Positions 15,350 to 22,657 of a stretch of DNA of 22,735 bases are shown piece after piece; within the stretch, counting starts at the first letter, position 1; every line of letters begins with the position of its first letter. The stretch spans positions 1-22,735 of the forward strand of contig CAKRDK010000029.1 in NCBI GenBank assembly GCA_934309475.1. Reading direction: 5' to 3'. This DNA comes from an uncultured Roseburia sp. GTDB lineage: Bacteria > Bacillota > Clostridia > Lachnospirales > Lachnospiraceae. The position numbers and the translations under genes are program-made. The notes beneath the pieces are model-generated. The model had not been told where the DNA came from and did not search any database. It worked only from the letters and a program-made list of their open reading frames with translations.

Positions 15350-15390
15350 AAGGCACAACTTACGGAGAAAAAATCCGTTGGTTGTGCCTT
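15350..15390. terminator. Bidirectional terminator after tnpV
   Basis: AAGGCACAAC (15350-15359) and GTTGTGCCTT (15381-15390) pair perfectly, with an inner CGGA/TCCG stem. On the plus strand ATTTTATTT follows; on the minus strand a run of six T follows, so it can also stop transcripts coming from res. Confidence 0.8.
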
Positions 15391-15571
15391 AATTTTATTT
15401 GTTCGATTAAAATGCATAATCTTAGCGAGCAGACTAATTATGGACAGGTTGTCCAAATCGGTTGCTTTCGCTTCGTTGCTAAACAACCGCGGGCATTGTA
15501 TTTGGGCAGCTATGCTACCAAACACCTCGTTAGAGAACGCCCCAAGACATGTTATCACTGGAAAAATTGTT
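15391..15571. other. Gap with coding-like remnant, unrecognised
   Basis: There is no confident gene here. A plus-strand frame from the ATG at 15412 (MHNLSEQTNYGQVVQIGC...) runs into the res 3' end without a ribosome binding site. Its first ten codons resemble a minus-strand frame at about 21514 (MTNFSEQTIF). The two stretches share 13 exact bases (15422-15434 inverted against 21487-21499). They may be remnants of one gene family. Confidence 0.3.
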
Positions 15572-18160
15572 TTATAGTTTTACCATATCGTTATCAACTT
15601 CAGCAGAACGCTCATCTCTGTTAAAGAAATGGAACCCCCAAATTTTATATTTATTGTCATCCACAAATTTTGTTACAGGGATTGCTTTAGATTCAAGTTG
15701 TAAAAGAAAATCCTCCTTCCAACAATCCTTGTCAATAAGATGTGCTCCTTTGGGCTCAATGAAAACTTGTAGTTGCTCATAACTATCATTTTTTTGTGTA
15801 TACAAGAAAAGAAGGTAATCAGGTTCGAAGCGTTCACCGCCGTCAAATGAATAGATTGCAAGCTGGCGTTCATTGCGAACAAGATATACCTTATCATACT
15901 TTCCTTTTAAATCGTCAACATATGTTTTAAAGTATGCAACAAAAGCTTTTTCCTCACTTGTACCGTAGTTGTCTTCAAAAACGAACCAATCTTCTTTTGA
16001 TAGATCCATTTTCCAAGCTATAGGAACGCTATTATCATTTTGCGACACGCCAACTCCACCATCGTGAGGGTCTATATAATTGCATCTCTTGTCTTTGAAT
16101 ACATCGTGAATATATCTTGCTGTGAATTCCTTGCTTCCCTCATATGTTTCCTCGATACCCGATATGCTTTCGGCAACATTTCCGATAACCTTCAAACAGG
16201 CATTGTATAAAACATCGGCAGTCGGAACTTCATATTTTGATGTAATATGCAGTTTAATATTTCCTACATAATTTGCGTCATAAATAAACTCTCTTGTTGA
16301 CTTTAAATTCGGAAAATAGGACTTTAATATGTTAAACTTAAGAACATTATATTTGCACAAAGCTTTATAAACAATTGCGTAATTTATGCTTGCAATCTCG
16401 CTTATTGTTGTCTTATAAGAAAAAGTAATTGAATTGTTGTCTTGTGAGGAATTTTCATCCATAATGACATCTTCTCCGGAATGCCCGGTAGCAATAGATA
16501 TATTAAAAACTTTATCTCTTAAAGGCGGCACTAATCCTACAACCTCATTTCGACTTTTCAAAAGGCGTTCATTTACAAAAACATATCCATTTTCGTATAA
16601 ATCGTCACACTTAAATTCTTCTTTGAGTACACAATTTCTTGTTACGGTTTTGTCCAAGTCAATACCGATTTCACGCAAAGCCGTATGTAATTCGCTTATG
16701 TAACGAGGTTCATTCCAACAATGGTAATAAAGTGTTTCACAAATTCGAAGTGGATTATCTATATCATTATCATATTTACGCTGATATCTTCCCTGTTCTT
16801 CTGTGATTTTAAAAGGACAATAACGAGCGCCACGACCGATTAGCTGTGCTTCTTTCATTGTTGTTTTACCGGGAATGCCATTTTTACCGTCACGGGTTTC
16901 ATATAAGCGAACAATATCAAATAAGTTGAGGACATCCCATCCTTCATTCAGCTTATCTACAGCGAAAACAGCACGGTACGGATTGGATTTATCTTCAAGT
17001 GAGTTAAGCATTATTTGCTTGTTCTCAACATCTTTATTATCGTTTGCCGAAATACAATGATCCTCTGAAAAATCATCTTTTAATTCACTTGCCAATTCAT
17101 CATATGATATTTTGTTTTTCACAAAATAGTCTTTTGCCTTGGCAATGATTTCACTTGATGATTGCTCAAAAAGGTCTTTAATTTTATCACCTGTAAGATT
17201 TTGTACCATATTTATAATTGCGTTCATATTTGCGGCGTTTTCTTTTACAAGTCTTGATTGAAAGAAAACAACGGGTTTTATATTTTTGCGATAGTCCTGA
17301 AATATCTTATAGCGATACTGACTTAATATCAATGCTTGTAATGCCCTATCTTCAACTCCTAAATCGGAACGAAGTGTTTTAATTTCCTTTGAATACCTGT
17401 CTGCACGGAATTTATAAAGCGGATAATCAAAAACTATTTTATTTTCGTATTCTGCCTTTATTAAAGGGTTTTCAATATCGCAGGTTGCAGTAAATTCAAG
17501 TAATACATTATCTCGATTGGCATTAAAAATATGATGAACTGTATATTCCCAGCTTTTGTAACTTGCTTCTTCATCTTTGCTCATCTTTTTTGTATCGGCA
17601 TTCAAATGATGTGCCTCATCGGAAATGAGCACTACTTTTTGATTTTCAAAATCATCAATTGAAAGCGCATTTTCTTTTACTCCCCACATATCCGAATGAA
17701 GTCCCTGCGTGGTTGTAAAACAAATATTGACGGCATTATTATCGCAATACTGAAAATTTGTAACTTCCTTAATCGGCACTTTTTCACCGTCAATAGTAAT
17801 TTCTTCCGAAAAAAGATATTTACTTGAGCTGTTGTTCAAAAAGTTTTCTTTTGTTTTCTGAACAATATTCGAGAGATTAACAAAAAACAAAAAATCACGG
17901 TAACCATGCTTATACAAGTACAGTATTAGCCCCGCCATAATAAGTGTTTTGCCGGAACCTGTTGCCATATGGAAGAGCGTTTGTGTTGGCTTTTGGCACA
18001 GTTTGTCACTTTCAAAATATGTAATAAAATTTTCAAAAGCGGCTTCCTGATAAGGGCGCAATTCAAAACTCGGATTTAAGTTCTCAGGTATATATTTCGG
18101 TACTTTTTTAGATACACCTACTTCACGCAATGTATCTATTTTTTCATAAAGGAACGGCAT
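15572..18160 (-). CDS. res: Type III restriction enzyme, Res subunit
   Basis: The 862-residue subunit pairs with Mod to form an ATP-dependent complex that cuts DNA carrying unmethylated sites. The SF2 helicase core is intact: ELRPYQEAAFENF (Q motif, about 33-45), Walker A MATGSGKT (65-72), DEAH (181-184), LLEFTATCD, and the late LNEGWDVLNLFDIVRL and QLIGRGARYCPF (motifs V and VI). The C-terminal PD-(D/E)XK nuclease is visible as PD at 781 with EPK (Glu802, Lys804). The start codon lies 2 bases past the mod stop, and a GAGGGGG site is inside the mod 3' end, so translation is coupled. Slightly shorter than EcoP15I Res but with all motifs. Confidence 0.93.
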   Translation of the reverse strand: MPFLYEKIDTLREVGVSKKVPKYIPENLNPSFELRPYQEAAFENFITYFESDKLCQKPTQTLFHMATGSGKTLIMAGLILYLYKHGYRDFLFFVNLSNIVQKTKENFLNNSSSKYLFSEEITIDGEKVPIKEVTNFQYCDNNAVNICFTTTQGLHSDMWGVKENALSIDDFENQKVVLISDEAHHLNADTKKMSKDEEASYKSWEYTVHHIFNANRDNVLLEFTATCDIENPLIKAEYENKIVFDYPLYKFRADRYSKEIKTLRSDLGVEDRALQALILSQYRYKIFQDYRKNIKPVVFFQSRLVKENAANMNAIINMVQNLTGDKIKDLFEQSSSEIIAKAKDYFVKNKISYDELASELKDDFSEDHCISANDNKDVENKQIMLNSLEDKSNPYRAVFAVDKLNEGWDVLNLFDIVRLYETRDGKNGIPGKTTMKEAQLIGRGARYCPFKITEEQGRYQRKYDNDIDNPLRICETLYYHCWNEPRYISELHTALREIGIDLDKTVTRNCVLKEEFKCDDLYENGYVFVNERLLKSRNEVVGLVPPLRDKVFNISIATGHSGEDVIMDENSSQDNNSITFSYKTTISEIASINYAIVYKALCKYNVLKFNILKSYFPNLKSTREFIYDANYVGNIKLHITSKYEVPTADVLYNACLKVIGNVAESISGIEETYEGSKEFTARYIHDVFKDKRCNYIDPHDGGVGVSQNDNSVPIAWKMDLSKEDWFVFEDNYGTSEEKAFVAYFKTYVDDLKGKYDKVYLVRNERQLAIYSFDGGERFEPDYLLFLYTQKNDSYEQLQVFIEPKGAHLIDKDCWKEDFLLQLESKAIPVTKFVDDNKYKIWGFHFFNRDERSAEVDNDMVKL

Positions 18161-18162
18161 TT

Positions 18163-20058
18163 TTATACCCCCTCGTAAAAGTTTTTTGTGAAGGCTTTGT
18201 CTTCTTCTGAAATTCCGTATGTTTCATCATCAATATCACAGTAATTAACATAGAGTTGATTTTTATCAAGTAACTCCATAAGAAGTTTCTTTTTGTCATC
18301 AATAGACAATTTAATAAAATCCTCCGAATTTGTATCAATATCTGTTGGGTTAACCTTGTAACTGATAAAGCCAGTTTCAAGTATGTCGGCATAAAGCTTT
18401 GTCAATTCTTCATCTGTTGTTGCTTTCTCAATGACGTCAACATAGTTTTGATTGAGCTTTGCAATTTCAAAATATGAAATACTATCCTCAGGGCAAATTG
18501 ATTTCATAACCGTCACATTTCTCAAAAGCGTATCCGTCTCAACATAATCCATTTGCTCTACAAGAATAAATTTACGTTTTCCACCATCTTTTTTATTAAT
18601 TTCCATAACCGCATGGCCTGTAGTCCCACTGCCGCCAAAGAAGTCCAAAATAATAGCATTTTTGTCCTCTTTAACAACGGACTCTACACAATCAATAACG
18701 GTATATAAAGACTTAGGATAAGAAAATACCGTATTAGGGATAATGGTTTTTAACAATTGAGTACCATTAATACTCGCATCATATTTTGAGTCCATCCAAA
18801 CCGTTTTATATACACCAAATGTTTTGCCAATTTCTATATCATAACCGGATTTTGTCTTTTTGACTCTTAACATATGTTTAATACTTTCTACAGTTTGTCT
18901 TGCATATCTCCATTTTCTTTCTATACCTTTACTATCTATAGGGTAAATAAAATATGTACTATCAATATATTCTGTTTGTTTTGGATGATAGTTGTCAGGA
19001 CAAACATCGCCAAATCCAATAATTTCGTTGTCTTTGACAATAACGGGATAAAAGCAATTTTTCGCATCTGTTCTCTCCGATTCTCCACCCCAATTGCGTA
19101 AAGGGGACCAGTCAACTTCGTCTTCTGATAATTGTCTGTTGCAGATGCTCTTTTTGCCTTTGGGAGTAACAAATATAGCAAATTCGTGTGTATATGAAAA
19201 ATTATTTCCGATAGTTCCTCTAGGGTTATGTATAACAGTAATGCAATCAACATCGTATTCCGGAAATAACTCTTCAATCAACATCTGCAGTCTCGGTTGT
19301 TCGTTTTTGTCTATCGCAACGATTAGAACGCCGTCTTCTGTCAAAAATCTTTTAGCTATTTCTAAGCGATTTTTCATAAATGTTAACCAAGAAGAACGAT
19401 TAAAAGTATTATTGTAAACAAATGTATTCGCATTACTTGTGGGATTATAAGGAGGGTCAATATATACACATTTTACTCTTTTTTCATAGCGTTTAAGCAA
19501 TGAAGAAATTGCTAGTAAATTGTTTCCCTTAATAATCAAATTATCATCATCTGAAATATCGGTAATGTTTTGAACTCCATCGGCGGTATATCTTTTAGCG
19601 TTTGTAAATACTTTTGGATAAAGGAGTCTGTCCACTTCATCAGGTGCAAGTGTTTCATTATAGAAAATCTCACTGCGCTTTTGGTCCTCCTTTGTCTGGC
19701 CGCCCTCTAACACACAATCTTTGTATGGGAAAACAAGTTCTACATCATTAGATGTGGAAATGTACTCACCTTTATTATTTACAAGCCCGATTTTATTTTT
19801 ATAACGAGTATAGGAATCCGGCAAAAATTCACGGTTATTTATTACCCATCCGAACTCGATTTTATCAAAAACGGCAATACCGTCAATATCTGTAAAAAAG
19901 TGTTTTCTTGTTTCTTCATTATCATACAATGCTTTAATCAACCTTGCGTCCATCTGCATTGCCGCTTCATATACAGCATTACGAAGCAATTGTCCGTCAT
20001 CGGTAAAAAAGCGCTCGTCTTGTTTTAACACATCTAAAACCACATTGTAAAAGCTCAT
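18163..20058 (-). CDS. mod: Type III DNA adenine methyltransferase, Mod subunit
   Basis: The 631-residue N6-adenine methyltransferase of the beta class methylates one strand of an asymmetric site and supplies sequence recognition to Res. The catalytic DPPY is at 201-204 (VYIDPPYNPTSNANTFVYNNTF region); the SAM-binding FGGSGTT is at 474-480. The target recognition region lies between them (about 280-440). The N-terminal 170 residues look like the Mod-specific domain. The ATG has GAAGGAG upstream and lies 20 bp from the left inversion site at 20078-20102. No simple-sequence repeat is seen in the gene, unlike phase-variable mod genes of Neisseria and Haemophilus; control appears to come from the upstream invertible promoter. 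Confidence 0.93.
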   Translation of the reverse strand: MSFYNVVLDVLKQDERFFTDDGQLLRNAVYEAAMQMDARLIKALYDNEETRKHFFTDIDGIAVFDKIEFGWVINNREFLPDSYTRYKNKIGLVNNKGEYISTSNDVELVFPYKDCVLEGGQTKEDQKRSEIFYNETLAPDEVDRLLYPKVFTNAKRYTADGVQNITDISDDDNLIIKGNNLLAISSLLKRYEKRVKCVYIDPPYNPTSNANTFVYNNTFNRSSWLTFMKNRLEIAKRFLTEDGVLIVAIDKNEQPRLQMLIEELFPEYDVDCITVIHNPRGTIGNNFSYTHEFAIFVTPKGKKSICNRQLSEDEVDWSPLRNWGGESERTDAKNCFYPVIVKDNEIIGFGDVCPDNYHPKQTEYIDSTYFIYPIDSKGIERKWRYARQTVESIKHMLRVKKTKSGYDIEIGKTFGVYKTVWMDSKYDASINGTQLLKTIIPNTVFSYPKSLYTVIDCVESVVKEDKNAIILDFFGGSGTTGHAVMEINKKDGGKRKFILVEQMDYVETDTLLRNVTVMKSICPEDSISYFEIAKLNQNYVDVIEKATTDEELTKLYADILETGFISYKVNPTDIDTNSEDFIKLSIDDKKKLLMELLDKNQLYVNYCDIDDETYGISEEDKAFTKNFYEGV

Positions 20059-20077
20059 AATTAAACTCCTTCACTTT

Positions 20078-20102
20078 ACAACACAATCGATATTATGTTG
20101 TA
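20078..20102 (-). repeat. Left inversion site (IR-L), mod side
   Basis: Read on the minus strand the site begins TACAACATAATATCGATT and matches 20328-20352 at 23 of 25 positions (differences at 20084 and 20079). The site is itself a dyad, with arms TACAACATAAT and ATTGTGTTGTA around ATCG, as expected for a tyrosine recombinase core site. Confidence 0.82.
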
Positions 20103-20275
20103 TTTGAAACTGCTATCAGGCAAAATAACAAGCACCTACCATCAAATGCAGATGCCGAAAATTAAAAATGAGTATGACGAACTAAGCCTTGTCAAGAAAA
20201 AACTTGAAAAGGCTTATTCGTGTTTGTTTTAAGTGACAATTTTGGTACATTTCATACCGTGCAATATATGTAGCA

Positions 20276-20304
20276 TTGTAAATAAATATAAAATATGATA
20301 TAAT
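20276..20304 (+). promoter_or_regulatory. Invertible promoter, currently facing away from mod
   Basis: TTGTAA (20276-20281), exactly 17 bp, TATAAT (20299-20304), with TGA just before the -10 (extended -10). It is among the strongest promoters in the window. Predicted start near 20311, running through the right site into the terminator at 20354-20383. Confidence 0.82.
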
Positions 20305-20327
20305 CAAAAAAGAATTTAAGTATGTTT

Positions 20328-20352
20328 TACAACATAATATCGATTATGTTAT
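20328..20352 (+). repeat. Right inversion site (IR-R), recombinase side
   Basis: Begins TACAACATAATATCGATT, followed by ATGTTAT. Inverted partner of 20078-20102. Arms TACAACATAAT and ATTATGTTATT flank ATCG. Confidence 0.82.
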
Positions 20353-20353
20353 T

Positions 20354-20383
20354 CGCCGCTTATTAGGGCGGATTTTTGTTTTT
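20354..20383 (+). terminator. Plus-strand terminator just outside the right inversion site
   Basis: CCGC (20356-20359) pairs with GCGG (20368-20371), with further G-T pairs inside the stem, followed by ATTTTTGTTTTT. It stops transcripts from the invertible promoter in its present orientation before they run antisense into the recombinase gene. On the other strand no T-run follows. Confidence 0.65.
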
Positions 20384-20387
20384 AAGG

Positions 20388-21230
20388 CTAAATAATTAAG
20401 TGCATATTTTCCATTCTTTTGCGGTGCTCCGTGCCGGTGGAAATAATATAAATTCGTGTTGTGTTAATACTGCTGTGGCCGAGAATATCCGCAAGTTTTG
20501 CAATATCTTTTTCAATGCCATAAAATGTGCGTGCAAACAGGTGACGAAGATTATGTGGAAATACTTTTTGTGGATTGACATTTGCATCTTTACACAAGGC
20601 TTTCATTTCTCGCCAAATGTTCGTGCGGTTAACCGGTTTGCTGTTTTTCGTTACAAAAATCATACCACTTTTAATTCCTTGCTCCGCTGCATAGCGGAGC
20701 AATTTTTGTTTTAGTTCTTTCACGATAAAAACCGAGCGTGTTTTTGCCTTGCAGTTTACGATTGCCTCGCCACACTTTACCGCCTCAACCGTTATATATT
20801 GCAATTCGCTGACACGAATGCCCGTTGCACATATCGTTTGAATAATTAAATTCAGTCTTTGATTTTTCTTTTGCTTTGCCGCTTGACACAATCGTTTATA
20901 TTCGGCTCTTGTCAGTTCTTTTTCTTCTGAGCAAAACACTTGCTGTTGAAGTTTTAGTGATTTAACTCTCAAATCAAACCAATTCAAAAATGCAAAAAGG
21001 CTGTTGATGCTTGCAAGCATTGAGTTTACACTGCGGACAGAGTAATTTCCCTGCAAATGATTCTTATAGGCAATTGCGATTTCTTTAGTTATAGCTTTGC
21101 CATTCGCATAAATTGAAAATGTTCTTACATCACGAATATACTTTTCAACCGTCACCGTGCTTTTTTCTTGCAGCTCTAAATTTTTTCTGAAATCATCAAT
21201 AATATCTGCTGTTAAAATTCGTCCTTCCAT
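20388..21230 (-). CDS. Tyrosine site-specific recombinase (candidate invertase of the mod switch)
   Basis: The 280-residue recombinase has an N-terminal core-binding SAM-like domain (about 8-90) and a complete catalytic domain: Arg139 in ATGIRVSEL, a Lys at 161-163, His226 and Arg229 in PHNLRH, His252 in GHSS and nucleophile Tyr261 in TRIYI. Length fits XerC/D-like invertases rather than the larger phage or Tn916 integrases. The ATG at 21230 is preceded by GGAGGT at 7 bases; the longer form starting at 21260 has no site. It ends 36 bp from the right inversion site. A -10-like TACAAT lies at 21261-21266 on the minus strand. No terminator separates it from mod on this strand, so weak read-through into mod is possible. 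Confidence 0.9.
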   Translation of the reverse strand: MEGRILTADIIDDFRKNLELQEKSTVTVEKYIRDVRTFSIYANGKAITKEIAIAYKNHLQGNYSVRSVNSMLASINSLFAFLNWFDLRVKSLKLQQQVFCSEEKELTRAEYKRLCQAAKQKKNQRLNLIIQTICATGIRVSELQYITVEAVKCGEAIVNCKAKTRSVFIVKELKQKLLRYAAEQGIKSGMIFVTKNSKPVNRTNIWREMKALCKDANVNPQKVFPHNLRHLFARTFYGIEKDIAKLADILGHSSINTTRIYIISTGTEHRKRMENMHLII

Positions 21231-21797
21231 TGTATTTACCTCCGAGTAAGTGCTGTTCATATTGTACCCAAAAAGTATGAATCCAAAATTGTTGCTTTAA
21301 TTTTAGATAAATAAAAAGTGCAAGTCGATTGTGTGAATTTAAGAAAAAATATTTTAAAAATCAAAAAAATGGGTATGCATTTTGATACCTCCTGTCCAAA
21401 TGAGAGAAGGGATAAATTTTAAATGGGTTTTTATGGTGTCCCTGACAATGTGTTTTTACCGTTTTTTCGCCGCAGGAGTAAAAATGGTCTGCTCGCTAAA
21501 ATTTGTCATCACGACTTAATAAACAAGTTTTAATAAAAAAACAACTGCAAGCAAAGTTACAAAGCAACCGTTATTTTCTGCCCGAAGTACAAAACGAAAA
21601 GAGGTGTAAAAATCATCAAAAATTGCCACAAATACGATAACAGCAGCTAATTTAATATAATTCAATAAAAAGCCGAGCATTATCTATCTGAAACAATTCT
21701 GATTTTTGGTTTTCTTGATTTCCGAATACCGGAAGGTAATAAGACTTGTTAGATTAAGACTGTTACTGGTCGAAAAAAAATATATATGAAGGTTAAA
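21231..21797. other. 567-bp AT-rich gap with degenerate coding traces
   Basis: The right end of a vanished gene or genes. It holds the probable recombinase promoter (minus-strand TACAAT at 21261-21266, weak -35). A 36-codon plus-strand frame at 21423-21533 follows an AAGGGAT site, and there are other short broken frames. GTCTGCTCGCTAA at 21487-21499 is an inverted exact copy of 15422-15434. I see no intact gene; parA would normally precede parB here but is absent. Confidence 0.4.
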
Positions 21798-22157
21798 ATG
21801 ATAAAAACAGTAGATATAGATTTGCTCATTCCTTTTGGAACTCATCCGTTTAAGGAAAGAAACGGAATGCAGCAGCAAGAATTATAGAAAGCATAAAAGA
21901 AAACGGGTTGCTTGAACCGATAATTGCCCGGCCTTTTCCGGCCGGTAAATACGAAATTATCAGCGAACATAGACGAGTTGAAGCCTGCAAAACGTTAGGA
22001 ATAACAAGCATACCCGTGATAATAAAAGACCTTACAAAAGACGAGACGATTGTGCAAATGGTGGATTCAAGCATACACCGAAAACACATATTGCCAAGTG
22101 AAAAAGCCTTTGCATACAAAATGAAATTAGAAGCACTAAAGCATCAGGGCAAAACTT
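21798..22157 (+). pseudogene. parB: ParB-like partition protein, frameshifted and 3'-truncated
   Basis: The ATG at 21798 has a GAAGG site. The frame reads IKTVDIDLLIPFGTHPFKERN, then stops at 21887. In another frame the protein continues NAAARIIESIKENGLLEPI, then KYEIISEHRRVEACKTLG, IVQMVDSSIHRKHILPSEKAFAYKMKLEALKHQGK. This is the ParB N-terminal nuclease-like domain, with the ENG-LEPI and GHRR-like boxes (here EHRR) and the ILPSEKAFA motif. The spacing between HPFK and ESIKENG is right, so the break is a single-base change near 21870. The C-terminal helix-turn-helix is missing: at 22157 the sequence switches to serine recombinase coding. Non-functional. Confidence 0.8.
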
Positions 22158-22553
22158 ATGGACAAGTTGTTTTCAAGAATTTATGAGGATAATATCCTTG
22201 GTAAATTATCCGATGAGCGTTATTCCCATATGGCAAATGAATATGAAGCTGAGCAAAAGCGACTTATATCGGAGGTTGAGGCGAATGAAAAAGCTCTCAT
22301 TGAACTTCAAAAGCAGACTGTTGATATGAAGATGATTTATCAAGGATTTATTGAATTTACAGCGATAAAACAGCTTACTCCAACCGTTGTAAACAAACTT
22401 ATCGAGCGTATAGAAATCCACAACAACGAAAAGAAACATTCTCACAACAATGTTAAAGTGGATATTTACTTTACGGCAGTCGGATTATTTGGCATTCCAA
22501 CAGAGCAACCGCTTATTGATACAATGGAAAGAGTAAAGCAGAAATCCGCTTAA
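22158..22553 (+). pseudogene. C-terminal stump of a TnpX-like large serine recombinase
   Basis: About 131 codons corresponding to the end of a large serine recombinase: LFSRIYEDNILGKLSDERYSHMANEYEAEQ (zinc-ribbon/coiled-coil region) and a DUF4368 tail with FTAIKQLTPTVVNKLIERIEIH and VDIYFTAVGLFGIP. The N-terminal resolvase domain with the catalytic Ser is absent; upstream lies a parB fragment instead, so a deletion joined the two. The frame stays open from an ATG at 22158 but has no ribosome binding site. Its position 64 bp from the right terminal repeat fits the usual location of such recombinase genes. Confidence 0.85.
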
Positions 22554-22559
22554 ATAAAG

Positions 22560-22593
22560 AAAAAGGTGTAACCCACTTTATCGGGATTACACC
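22560..22593 (-). terminator. Minus-strand terminator inside the right end of the element
   Basis: GGTGTAACCC (22565-22574) pairs with GGG-A-TTACACC (22583-22593; one bulge). On the minus strand a run of five T follows. It would stop queC transcripts entering the element and may replace the displaced host terminator. Confidence 0.75.
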
Positions 22594-22605
22594 ATAATTC
22601 CTAAA

Positions 22606-22617
22606 ATACTGCCTTAT
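22606..22617 (-). repeat. Right terminal inverted repeat of the element
   Basis: ATACTGCCTTAT, exact complement of 14805-14816. It lies 40 bp past the queC stop codon. A short palindrome (TATTAGCC-CAT-GGCTAATA) adjoins it at 22615-22633. Confidence 0.7.
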
Positions 22618-22657
22618 TAGCCCATGGCTAATACCAGAGATTTTTATAAATACTATA

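Larger units (their letters stand above)
20078..20352. other. Invertible promoter segment (phase switch) upstream of mod-res
   Basis: A 275-bp segment between two inverted 25-bp dyad sites, next to a full tyrosine recombinase gene. It holds one strong outward promoter at its right end (20276-20304) and no comparable promoter toward mod; TTGACA at 20190-20195 on the minus strand lacks a good -10. A 7+4-bp hairpin (20184-20214) and a short coding-like stretch ending at 20230 lie in the rest. If the segment flips, the promoter -10 moves to about 20126-20131 on the minus strand, about 60 nt ahead of the mod ATG. The assembled orientation is thus OFF for mod-res (inference). Confidence 0.78.
14805..22617. 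mobile_element. Degenerate TnpX/TnpV-type mobile element carrying a type III R-M system
   Basis: The ends are 12-bp exact inverted repeats (ATAAGGCAGTAT at 14805-14816, its complement at 22606-22617), and similarity continues inward (AGAACTATGG on the left, AGGAATTATGG on the right). The content fits a Tn4451-like family: tnpV at the left, a C-terminal stump of a large serine recombinase ending 64 bp from the right end, and a parB fragment. The cargo is res, mod and a tyrosine recombinase, and is visibly more AT-rich than the flanks. The recombinase catalytic domain and parA are missing, so the element is probably stranded. The flanks are the HAD gene region and queC. Exact target duplication is not visible. 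Confidence 0.72.

Noticed and set aside
20190..20195. Minus-strand TTGACA as a mod promoter in the present orientation
   Set aside because: No acceptable -10 box stands 16-18 bp downstream (best is TACTCA), so I do not call a promoter. Weak activity cannot be excluded.
20184..20214. Hairpin AAGCCTT...AAGGCTT inside the invertible segment as a terminator
   Set aside because: The tail on either strand is not a continuous T-run and the stem has an internal 2x2 loop. It lies outside the stretch that would be transcribed toward mod after inversion.
22158..22186. parB frame running on to 22186 over the recombinase stump
   Set aside because: Past about 22157 the parB frame reads FKNL by chance; the other frame shows clear recombinase coding.
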